Positions 55,733 through 62,867 of a DNA stretch of 64,000 bases are shown here, piece after piece. Within the stretch, counting starts at the first letter, position 1. Each line of letters begins with the position of its first letter. A program made the translations under genes and the position numbers. The stretch comes from CAYFPS01 sp964345075 (lineage in GTDB: Bacteria; CAIWAD01). A model generated the notes under the pieces. It saw only the letters and a program-made list of their open reading frames with translations, had not been told where the DNA came from and searched no databases. The stretch covers positions 124,001 through 188,000 of the forward strand of contig CAYFPS010000001.1 in the NCBI GenBank assembly GCA_964345075.1, in the 5' to 3' direction.

Positions 55733-56674
55733 TTGAACGACCGCCCGCACAGCCAGACATTTGATCTGCTTGAAGCCTTTCTTGACCACCTGCGTCACGA
55801 ACGACGGCTCTCCGCCGCAACCCTCCGTGCCTATGATGCCGATCTGAAAAGCTACCTGAAGGAGCTGAGTCCCGAGGCCGAAGCCTTTGACAGGTATGAA
55901 ATGCACGACTATCTGGCCGGACGTCTGAAGCGGGGAATCACTCGTCGCAGCATTCAGCGGGCACAGGCCGCACTGCGTGGCTGGTGCAAGTACCTGCACG
56001 CGCGCGGGCATATCGAGAGCAATCCGGCAGCCAGACTGAGTCCGGTCAAGCAGGAAAAACCCCTGCCCACGGTTTTGAGCGAAAAGGAAATGAACGAAGC
56101 GATTGAGGCTGTGGGACAGGAAAGCCCCGCTTCCTGTCGTGATCGCCTGATTCTCGAGCTGCTTTACGACAACGGCCTGCGCCTTTCGGAACTGGCCTCG
56201 CTGAATGTCACCGACCTGCAGGGCGAAACCCTGCGTGTGATGGGCAAGGGCAGAATAGAGCGCCTCCTGCCCATGAGCCGTTCGGTGCAGCGGGTCTTCA
56301 AACGCTGGCTGCCCTTGAGGAGCTCGCTATTAAGGGAAAAGGCCATCAGCGGTGAAAAGGCCCTGCTGCTCAACCTGCGCGGTGGGCGCCTGGGACCGCG
56401 CGGCATTCAAAAGCTGGTGGAAGCCCGACTGCGTGCGGTCTGCAATCACAAGAAATTATCCCCCCATGTTTTACGTCACAGTTTCGCAACGCACCTTCTG
56501 GATCGCGGAGCGGAGCTGCGCGTGGTACAGGAGCTGCTGGGTCATGCCAGCCTGTCCACAACCCAGGTTTACACGCACATCAGCGTGACACACATGAAGG
56601 AAAGTTACCTCAGGGCCCATCCGCGGGCCGGAGCGGGACCTGTCTTACCCTTAGAGTCGGAGGATGCATCATGA
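55733..56674 (+). CDS. Xer-type tyrosine recombinase
   Basis: A 313-residue tyrosine recombinase. SAM-like N-terminal domain (FLDHLRHERRLSAATLRAYD), then catalytic Arg in NGLRLSEL, Lys in GKGRIERLLP, His/Arg in SPHVLRHSFATHLL, His in LLGHASLSTTQVYTH with the nucleophile Tyr. Matches XerC/XerD, which resolve chromosome dimers at dif. XerC versus XerD cannot be chosen. TTG start with AAAGG upstream. The stop overlaps raiA by 4 bases. Confidence 0.9.
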   Translation: MNDRPHSQTFDLLEAFLDHLRHERRLSAATLRAYDADLKSYLKELSPEAEAFDRYEMHDYLAGRLKRGITRRSIQRAQAALRGWCKYLHARGHIESNPAARLSPVKQEKPLPTVLSEKEMNEAIEAVGQESPASCRDRLILELLYDNGLRLSELASLNVTDLQGETLRVMGKGRIERLLPMSRSVQRVFKRWLPLRSSLLREKAISGEKALLLNLRGGRLGPRGIQKLVEARLRAVCNHKKLSPHVLRHSFATHLLDRGAELRVVQELLGHASLSTTQVYTHISVTHMKESYLRAHPRAGAGPVLPLESEDAS

Positions 56675-56964
56675 AGACGACCATCACCTCTCGCCACTTC
56701 AAAGCCAGTGAGAAGCTGACCGGTTATGCCACCACGGAAGTTGAACGCCTGAACAAGTTCTTTCCCGGAATCGTGGACTGCGAGGTGATCCTCAGTTACG
56801 ATGTGCATCAGAACAAAACGGCTGAAGCCTCGCTCAATGTGCCGGGCGACACCATTGTGGCCAGCGAGACCAGCGAAGACTTCTACAAGTCCATCGATCA
56901 GATGGTGGGCAAGCTGGAGGTTCAGATTCGCCGCTACAAGGACAAGCTGAAGAAAAAGCACTGA
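56671..56964 (+). CDS. raiA: Ribosome hibernation factor (HPF/RaiA, short form)
   Basis: A 97-residue protein: ITSRHFKASEKLTGYATTEVERLNKFFP, EVILSYD, DFYKSIDQMVGKLEVQIRRYKDKLKKK. It is the short S30AE/HPF form that lies in the ribosome mRNA channel in stationary phase. The lysine-rich tail is typical. Upstream of hprK and PTS genes, an arrangement known from other bacteria. Confidence 0.92.
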   Translation: MKTTITSRHFKASEKLTGYATTEVERLNKFFPGIVDCEVILSYDVHQNKTAEASLNVPGDTIVASETSEDFYKSIDQMVGKLEVQIRRYKDKLKKKH

Positions 56965-57044
56965 GCACAGGCGCGCACAGGCGCGCCACCTCTGACGACC
57001 CTGCGGCGCCCAATTGGGCGCCGCTGCAATCAAAGGAAGCCCCT
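56965..57044. other. Short repeats and 22-base palindrome between raiA and hprK
   Basis: Two copies of ACAGGCGCGC in tandem (56967-56986), then a perfect 22-base palindrome centred on CAATTG (57003-57024). Stem-loop without a T run; it may be a regulatory site or an mRNA processing hairpin. Confidence 0.6.
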
Positions 57045-58019
57045 ATGTTCGACAAGCAGCTGACGGTCAGGCAGATGGTTGAAGAGGAAGGCGAAGAGCT
57101 CCGCCTGCGCGTCCTCAACGATCAGGAACATCTGGCCAGAGGGGTGCCACAGAAAAACCTCCACCGCCCGGGGCTGGCGCTGGCCGGCTTTCTGGAGCTC
57201 TTCACCCACGACCGGATTCAGGTGCTGGGCAACACGGAAATCACCTACCTGCAGTCGATCAGCGAAGAAAAGCGGCGCAGCTCACTTGAGGCCTTGTTCA
57301 AACTCGAGATTCCCTGTCTGGTGATCACCAACGAAAACGAGGCCCCCGTGCCCCTTCTGGAGATTGCCTCGAAGGCGGGCGTGCCCGTTCTGGAGTCGGA
57401 GCTGGACACCACGGCCTTGTATCACCTGCTTTCCGACTATCTGGACGATTTCTTTGCCCCCACCGAATCGCTTCACGGCTCACTGGTGGACGTGCACGGA
57501 ACCGGTCTGCTGCTTACGGGAAAGAGCGGCATTGGCAAGAGCGAAGTGGCGCTGGATCTGGTCGAGCGTGGACACCGGCTGGTTGCCGACGACGTGGTGA
57601 ATGTGACACGCAAGGCCGACCGCATGCTGATGGGGCAGGGCAACGACATGCTCCAGCACCTGATGGAGATTCGTGGTCTGGGTATTATTGACGTGCGTCA
57701 GATCTACGGTATTAGCGCTGTGCGCATGCAGAAGCGCGTGGAAATGGTAGTGGAAATGTGCCTGTGGGAAGAGCGTGGATCCATCGACCGAACCGGCCTG
57801 GAAAAGGAGAGCACGGAAATTCTGGGCATTCAAATCCCGCTGGTTCGCTTGCCGATTTTCCCGGGTAAGAACATCACCGTGATCTGTGAGACACTGGCCC
57901 TTAATCATCACCTGAAAGTATACGGCTACGACAGCGCGGAAGAACTCAACCGCCGGCTGCTGCGCACCATGGAAGATCGAAAGCGGCTGAAGGCTTATCT
58001 GAGGCGGGATCCGGAGTAA
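57045..58019 (+). CDS. hprK: HPr kinase/phosphorylase
   Basis: A 324-residue HprK. The C-terminal kinase domain has Walker A GKSGIGKSE (about 159-167), LVADDVV, MEIRGLGIIDV (signature), and LPIFPGKNI. By family it phosphorylates HPr at Ser46 and removes the phosphate. No ptsH lies within the window, so the partner must be elsewhere. RBS AAAGGAAG. Stop overlaps the EIIA gene by one base. One motif copy (57418). Confidence 0.95.
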   Translation: MFDKQLTVRQMVEEEGEELRLRVLNDQEHLARGVPQKNLHRPGLALAGFLELFTHDRIQVLGNTEITYLQSISEEKRRSSLEALFKLEIPCLVITNENEAPVPLLEIASKAGVPVLESELDTTALYHLLSDYLDDFFAPTESLHGSLVDVHGTGLLLTGKSGIGKSEVALDLVERGHRLVADDVVNVTRKADRMLMGQGNDMLQHLMEIRGLGIIDVRQIYGISAVRMQKRVEMVVEMCLWEERGSIDRTGLEKESTEILGIQIPLVRLPIFPGKNITVICETLALNHHLKVYGYDSAEELNRRLLRTMEDRKRLKAYLRRDPE

Positions 58020-58411
58020 TGACCAGTGCGCTGATTGTAACACACGGAAAGCTCGGCTGCTGCCTCAAGTGCGCGGGTGAGAAGATTGTCGGCGCGGCCG
58101 AAGGGCTTGCCTGCCTGAGCAATGACGGGCTGAGTCTTGCACAATTGACCGAGGCTGTTTCCAGTCATGTTTCCAGCTGTGATACAGCCCTGTTCATCTT
58201 CAGTGACTTCAAGGGTGGTTCGTGTTGCAACGCCGTCAAGCGTGCGATTCTGGCAAATCCACAGAAAAAGGTGACCCACATTAGTGGAATCAATCTTCCC
58301 ATGCTGCTTGCCTTTCTCAACAAGCGGATTACCTTGTCCGGCCGGGAACTGCTCGAGGCTGTCCACGAGCGCGCCCTGGCAGGTATCAACGTAGACGAGG
58401 TTGCCGAATGA
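58019..58411 (+). CDS. PTS EIIA, mannose-family
   Basis: A 130-residue EIIA of the mannose (fructose/sorbose) group. The phosphorylated His is His9 (VTHGKLG). FSDFKGGSCCNAV and SGINLPMLLAFL are family blocks. Alone without EIIC/EIID it likely acts in regulation, as in other bacteria that have incomplete PTS. One motif copy (58179) and one GTGTTACA type (58036). Confidence 0.9.
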   Translation: MTSALIVTHGKLGCCLKCAGEKIVGAAEGLACLSNDGLSLAQLTEAVSSHVSSCDTALFIFSDFKGGSCCNAVKRAILANPQKKVTHISGINLPMLLAFLNKRITLSGRELLEAVHERALAGINVDEVAE

Positions 58412-58887
58412 AACAGGGCTGGATGCTGCGTGTGGATGATCGCCTGATCCATGGTCAGGTCTGTGTGGGCTGGTGCGGGGCCATGGATATCAACCAGCTG
58501 GTGCTGGCCGATGACGAGATTGCAGACAGCGAATTCGAGCAGGACTTGTACCTCTCCTGCCTGGGTGAGGACCAGGAGCTGCGCTTCTGGTCGCTGGAAA
58601 GATTGGCCGAAGAGCTGGAAGACGATGCCAGCGAGCGCACCATGGTGGTTGTTCCAGCCCTGGACGCGCTCTCCCGGCTGAAGAAGATGAAAGCAAGCCT
58701 GCCGGCAACCATTGTTCTGGGTGGTCTGCACGACCGTCCCGGCGCCCGTGAAATAGCCGATTACCTCTTTCTGACCCCGGCACAGGAGAAGCTTCTGGCC
58801 GAGCTGATTGACGGGGGCCTGAACATTATCGGTCAGCCCCTGCCCTCAAGTCCCAGGCTCGAGCTGCGCAAACTGCTGGCTGTGTAG
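58408..58887 (+). CDS. PTS EIIB, mannose-family
   Basis: A 159-residue EIIB with RVDDRLIHGQV; His15 is the phosphorylation site. ATGA overlap with EIIA. No transporter subunit follows. The set hprK-EIIA-EIIB looks like a phosphorelay without transport. Confidence 0.9.
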   Translation: MKQGWMLRVDDRLIHGQVCVGWCGAMDINQLVLADDEIADSEFEQDLYLSCLGEDQELRFWSLERLAEELEDDASERTMVVVPALDALSRLKKMKASLPATIVLGGLHDRPGAREIADYLFLTPAQEKLLAELIDGGLNIIGQPLPSSPRLELRKLLAV

Positions 58888-58894
58888 AACCGAC

Positions 58895-59356
58895 CTAGTT
58901 TTTGACCGGCTTCAGCACGAATTTCAGGTAGCTGTCCTTACCGAAGCGCACTACGCCGTCTCTTGCTGCAAAGGGCCATTTGCCGATTTTGGGTGTGGGC
59001 GGAATGGTGTAGCGGGAGGTCTCGGCCACCAGCGCCTGTTCTTCAATCACCAGTTGATAGTTTTGCTGCGGGTTGAATTCCACCAGCCAGCGCAGCGGCT
59101 TTTTCAAGCGGCGCTGCCCGCGAATACCAGGCAGGATTCCACTCGTTGAAGGCCTGAGTTCCCGGCCATCAGAGAGCAGACGAATCTCGATATCGAGCGG
59201 CTCATCACCCAGAAGCGTCGTATGAAAATCAGCCGGTGATACCTGAACTTCCACCAGCTGAATCATCCAGTCACCCTTCTTTTCCGGCTGTATCACATGC
59301 GAGGCGCAAGCTGCCAGGAGCAGAAGGCCAAGAACCAGAACCTGTAGCTTTTTCAC
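58895..59356 (-). CDS. Lipoprotein of unknown function
   Basis: A 153-residue protein with an n-region MKKLQ, hydrophobic VLVLGLLLLAAC and a lipobox (LAAC), so it is probably lipidated. The rest is beta-rich and has no recognised domain. GTG start (59354-59356) with AGGAGG upstream. It follows the cyclic-nucleotide-binding gene after 9 bases. One motif copy (59289). Confidence 0.65.
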   Translation of the reverse strand: MKKLQVLVLGLLLLAACASHVIQPEKKGDWMIQLVEVQVSPADFHTTLLGDEPLDIEIRLLSDGRELRPSTSGILPGIRGQRRLKKPLRWLVEFNPQQNYQLVIEEQALVAETSRYTIPPTPKIGKWPFAARDGVVRFGKDSYLKFVLKPVKN

Positions 59357-59365
59357 ACGAGCCTC

Positions 59366-59878
59366 CTACTTCCAGATCGTCTTGTGTTCAACTTCCAGCA
59401 CCAGCGCTTCAAAAAGGCGCAGCACATCCTGATTGGTCTTGTCCAGGTGCCCGGCCAGAATGCGGGCAATCTCTTTTAGCAGGGCCCAGCCGATATCCGG
59501 TCGACGGTCGCCCAGCTGCTGAAAGGCTTCCCGGTGAAACACCGCGCAGCGACTCGGCCTTCGTGATACAACTGTCGCCAGACGCTTGCCGGGGCCAACA
59601 AGGGCAACCTCACCAAAGACAGCGTTCAGCTCACCGGTCAATACCGCCCGGGTAAAGGGCTCCTGATCCATCGTGTAATCGAAGATCTCCACTTCGCCTT
59701 CCAGCAAAAGATAGGCGCAGTCCCCGGTGTCGTTCTTGTGCAGAATCTCCTCGCCGGCGGCAAAGCTCTTTTCCTCCAGCACTCCGGCGATCATGGCCAG
59801 AACGTCTTCATCCTGTGATACAGCCGAAAAGAGCTGAAAGGCTGCCAGGCGCTGAATGAGTTCGGGATGGGCTTTCAT
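59366..59878 (-). CDS. Stand-alone cyclic-nucleotide-binding-domain protein
   Basis: A 170-residue protein: helix, beta-roll (EEILHKNDTGDCAYLLLEGEVEIFD), then FGEVALVGPGKRLATVVSRRPSRCAVF at the phosphate-binding cassette site (GEVAL...R.A). The Arg/Thr pair is present. No helix-turn-helix, so not a Crp-type regulator. Overlaps the channel gene by 4 bases; it may bind cNMP and regulate the channel in trans. Two motif copies (59563, 59815). Confidence 0.8.
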   Translation of the reverse strand: MKAHPELIQRLAAFQLFSAVSQDEDVLAMIAGVLEEKSFAAGEEILHKNDTGDCAYLLLEGEVEIFDYTMDQEPFTRAVLTGELNAVFGEVALVGPGKRLATVVSRRPSRCAVFHREAFQQLGDRRPDIGWALLKEIARILAGHLDKTNQDVLRLFEALVLEVEHKTIWK

Positions 59879-61041
59879 CCTTTGCCTCCAGCGTGTCTGT
59901 AAACCACAACCGCCATGCTGCGGGCCGTCAGCACATGATCAGGATCGGGGCATAGCACGGGATTGTGCGGCCGAACCTGCTTGACCTCTCTCAGTCGTGA
60001 TACAAGGTGACTGACATCCGGTGTTTTCTGGGCTTCGCGCAGCGCCTCGCGCTTGATCTGGGTGGGGTTGCCCACGTTTTCCACAAGCCCCACCAGCAAA
60101 GCCCCGGCGCGACCGGCATAGTGGCTCTGAAGATCACGGAAGCGCTGACCGTGCAGCTCCTGCGGAAGATCTTCAAATCCAATAAAGGCGCCGGTATCCA
60201 TGCGCAGCAGGTCGTAGAAAACATTACCCATGCCGGGTGAAGCCAGGATCTGTGCCGCCATGGCCCGCCGAAACGCCCCCGGGTCGATCAGCTCGTCCGC
60301 GCCTGCATCCTTGACATAGCGGACGAAGCGCTGTTCATGAACCTCGGCACAGACATGGGCTTCCTTGTTCAGCTGCCGGACGGCCATCACGGCCAGCAAG
60401 GTCTTGGAGTCGGGTGATTTTTCCCGCTGATCGGCCAGAACCAGAACAGAGGCCGCGCCCTCGGCGCTTGCCCGCTGCAGGTCTTCCGGGCTGGTAAAGT
60501 CTCCGCTGACAAGAACCAGCCCGCCAAGCTGTTCGCGGCTGCGCAGGGCATTCACGCGGTCGGCATCCTGATCCGTGACCAGCACAAGGTCCGCCGAGGT
60601 CACCCTGCTGTTCTGTGTGACAAGGGTCTGCAGAATATTACCCAGGTCGTCGCTCCAGCCGCAGACCAGCGTGTGTCCTTGTCGAGCTTTCATGCGCCCC
60701 AGTCCTCTCATCTGTTCCAGTCGAAGCTGTAGAAAGTGGCCGCCCGCTTTTGCCACCAGCGTCGTCACCACCGAGACACCCGCCAGCACCACAAGAATGA
60801 CCACGAGCTTGCCACCCTGCGTGTGTGGCGAAACATCACCGTATCCAACGGTCGTGCAGGTGATTACCCACCAGTAGAGCACATCGATGGGCGTTTCAAG
60901 CAGGCCGGCCTGCGCGGGGTGATCCTTTTCCAGAAGCCAGAAGAGCCACGCGCTCCCCGCAAAAAACGCAACAAGCGCAAGAAGGGCGAAACGCAGATTT
61001 CGCCCAAGTCCCGTCAGCCCCTGCCCGATTGTGCTTCTCAT
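59875..61041 (-). CDS. Two-helix potassium channel with RCK/TrkA-N domain
   Basis: A 388-residue channel. Two transmembrane segments (ALLALVAFFAGSAWLFWLL and VVILVVLAGVSVVTTLV) bracket the pore with the filter TVGYGD (64-69). From about residue 120 a TrkA-N (RCK) domain follows (GHTLVCGWSDDLGNIL, LVTDQDADRVNAL). It likely assembles as a tetramer and moves K+ under ligand control. Cotranscribed with the cNMP-binding protein. One motif copy (59997). Confidence 0.88.
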   Translation of the reverse strand: MRSTIGQGLTGLGRNLRFALLALVAFFAGSAWLFWLLEKDHPAQAGLLETPIDVLYWWVITCTTVGYGDVSPHTQGGKLVVILVVLAGVSVVTTLVAKAGGHFLQLRLEQMRGLGRMKARQGHTLVCGWSDDLGNILQTLVTQNSRVTSADLVLVTDQDADRVNALRSREQLGGLVLVSGDFTSPEDLQRASAEGAASVLVLADQREKSPDSKTLLAVMAVRQLNKEAHVCAEVHEQRFVRYVKDAGADELIDPGAFRRAMAAQILASPGMGNVFYDLLRMDTGAFIGFEDLPQELHGQRFRDLQSHYAGRAGALLVGLVENVGNPTQIKREALREAQKTPDVSHLVSRLREVKQVRPHNPVLCPDPDHVLTARSMAVVVYRHAGGKG

Positions 61042-61394
61042 TCGCCCAGCAGCTCCAGCACCTTTTCCGGGGGGCGGCCCAGCACGGCCCGGTCTCCCAA
61101 AACGACAATCGGCCGCTCGATCAGCACAGGATTTTCGGCCATGATCTTCAGCCAGTCATCGCTCTTGCGATCGTCCTTCAGCGACAGGCCCAGCTCGCTC
61201 ATTCTGGCCTCCTTGTGGCGCAGAAAGGCCCTTGCCTCAAGGCCCAGTTTTGACGCAAGCTTTTTCAACTCAGCGAAGCTCGGCCGGTCCTGCAGGTAGT
61301 GGACAACCTGTGGCTCATGGCCCCTGGAGCGGATGATTTCCAGTGTCTGACGACTCTTGCTGCAGCGGGGATTGTGATAGATGATCAGGGACAT
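61038..61394 (-). CDS. arsC: ArsC-family reductase
   Basis: A 118-residue thioredoxin-fold protein: YHNPRCSKSRQTLE with catalytic Cys11, HYLQDRPS, and NPVLIERPIVVLGDRAVLGRPPEKV. Fits glutaredoxin-dependent arsenate reductases; YffB/Spx relatives are the alternative. Overlaps the channel start by 4 bases. Confidence 0.85.
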   Translation of the reverse strand: MSLIIYHNPRCSKSRQTLEIIRSRGHEPQVVHYLQDRPSFAELKKLASKLGLEARAFLRHKEARMSELGLSLKDDRKSDDWLKIMAENPVLIERPIVVLGDRAVLGRPPEKVLELLGE

Positions 61395-61456
61395 GCGGGC
61401 TCCTTGCCAGAATCAAACTGACCCAAAGGTAGCTCTCGCATGGCGGCCCATAAACA

Positions 61457-61484
61457 AACCCGGCGCCTTTTCAGGGGCCGGGTT
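61457..61484 (-). terminator. Stem-loop, second terminator-like hairpin
   Basis: AACCCGGC and GCCGGGTT pair across a 12-base loop; on the minus strand it ends GGGTTTG, only a weak T run. Confidence 0.5.
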
Positions 61485-61571
61485 GAAGTACAGGGATGAG
61501 TAAGGGGGAGGCTGGACCATCTTGTTGCCACGATCCCGAAAGCGGTGGACGGCAGCTGATGCCCAAAAGGC

Positions 61572-61591
61572 AGGGCCCCCGAAGGGGCCCT
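61572..61591 (-). terminator. Stem-loop after the secreted C-terminal-domain gene
   Basis: AGGGCCCC and GGGGCCCT pair around a CGAA loop (TTCG on the minus strand), 14 bases past the stop. A short TTTT follows after four bases. Confidence 0.7.
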
Positions 61592-61604
61592 CTCAATCCG
61601 TGAT

Positions 61605-62663
61605 TTACTTGACGAGGACCATCTTGCGGGTCTCGCCCATTCCAGCGGTTTCCAGGGTGTAGAAGTACACGCCGGAAGCCATGTTGCTGGCGTCGAAGAC
61701 CACGCTGTGCTGGCCTTCCTCAACCAGACCGTCCACCAGGGTGGCCACATTGCGACCGGACAGGTCAAAGACGCGCAGGGCGGCTTCTCCGGTGGCGGGC
61801 ACCATGTAGTTGATGGTGGTGGTGGGGTTGAAGGGATTCGGCACGTTCTGGGCCAGCTCGAAATTACCGGGCAGGACATTCGAGTCTACCGTCTGATCAT
61901 GTTCGTCGGTGATCGTGAGGCAGATGTCGTCGATGTACTGGTAGCCGCCATACATGGCGAAGCCACCAAAGCCGAGGTAACCGGTGGAGGGGCCGTTCAC
62001 GGGCGTCCAACCGACAACTTCAACTTCAGCCAGGAACTCGAAGAGGTCAACCTTGACCATGTTGTACAGGTCGTCATAGCGCACGCGCAGCAGGTGGAAA
62101 TTGCTGTCGAAGACAGGAATCACATAGTTGCCCACGTGGCCGTTGAGGTCGTAGATGTCAAGGAAGGTGCTGGCAGTGTTCGTGCCACCCACGCGGGTGA
62201 TGACGAAGGACAGGCCGCTGACGCTGGTGGCGCTCATCGGCTCGGCAGTCAGCTGCGTGTCGCTGATGTAGTAGCCGAGCGCGTCGGCATCACCCTGGGC
62301 AGCGAAGTAGAAGGTCATGTCCAGCACGCGGTCTGTCCAGTCCTTCATGTCCGGATTCTGCAGGTAGGTGGCCGGAGCAAAGGCACCGCTGTTCATGCCG
62401 GAGGTCATGCGCATGACATCGAAGCTCTCGATGAGCGTCGGGTCCTGCGTGGTGAAACCGGGGAACAGTTCGTAGGTGCTGCCGGGCATGCAGAAACATT
62501 CGTTCCAGGCATTGTCGGCATCCAGAGTCGTGCTGATGTAGGCACCCGGGTGGAAGGGGAAACCGACATCGTGACCGAAGTCGGGATCCGTCACCGGATT
62601 GTCAGCGAACGCCACAACGGCCATCGTGACCGACACCGTAAGCAGCGTAGCAAAGCGCTTCAT
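61605..62663 (-). CDS. Secreted protein with C-terminal sorting-type domain
   Basis: A 352-residue exported protein. Signal peptide (FATLLTVSVTMAVVAFA), a middle of beta sandwich character (MTFYFAAQGDADALGYYI, GPSTGYLGFGGFAMYGG) that might be a lectin or laminin-G-like fold, then VPNPFNPTTTINYMVP and GVYFYTLETAGMGETRKMVLVK. The ATG at 62661-62663 has GGGGG upstream. Function unknown. Confidence 0.7.
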   Translation of the reverse strand: MKRFATLLTVSVTMAVVAFADNPVTDPDFGHDVGFPFHPGAYISTTLDADNAWNECFCMPGSTYELFPGFTTQDPTLIESFDVMRMTSGMNSGAFAPATYLQNPDMKDWTDRVLDMTFYFAAQGDADALGYYISDTQLTAEPMSATSVSGLSFVITRVGGTNTASTFLDIYDLNGHVGNYVIPVFDSNFHLLRVRYDDLYNMVKVDLFEFLAEVEVVGWTPVNGPSTGYLGFGGFAMYGGYQYIDDICLTITDEHDQTVDSNVLPGNFELAQNVPNPFNPTTTINYMVPATGEAALRVFDLSGRNVATLVDGLVEEGQHSVVFDASNMASGVYFYTLETAGMGETRKMVLVK

Positions 62664-62867
62664 GGGAAACCCCCTTAACATTGTTCGCAACGGATCCATG
62701 CGCACGAACCCCACCGTTTAAAGGGTACGCGAGCGACCTCGTCGCCAGACACCATTTGTTTTCGACTGTTTGTTAAGAGAGGTGGGCTTGATTGCTAATT
62801 CGAGTGCAAAGAAAAGCTTCTTGAAGCTGATTGTCAACTCAAAAAGAGACTTTCTCAAAGCTGTGCA
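62664..62867. other. Intergenic region
   Basis: About 200 bases upstream of the secreted gene and downstream of the peptidase. It includes an A+T-rich stretch near 62755-62775 that could hold a promoter. No ORF or RNA gene seen. Confidence 0.4.

Larger units (their letters stand above)
10128..58043. repeat. Minor dialect GTGTTACA / TGTAACAC, 13 copies
   Basis: Starts seen at 10128, 13040, 14233, 20810, 22517, 23457, 25414, 25880, 33074, 39622, 47963, 48448 and 58036. A few GTGTCACA (35050, 40258, 48019, 50888, 51957) and GTGTGACA (13066, 13175, 20848, 60615) forms occur too. All share GTG-NN-ACA with the main octamer. The count is about ten times chance for the first form, less clear for the others. 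Confidence 0.65.

Noticed and set aside
55733..56674. Integrase of a prophage or integrative element
   Set aside because: Size, motifs and setting between topA and raiA fit housekeeping Xer; no attachment repeats or phage genes are nearby.
2507..57923. GTATAC hexamer as another over-represented signal
   Set aside because: About 13 copies seen; roughly 10 are expected for this composition.
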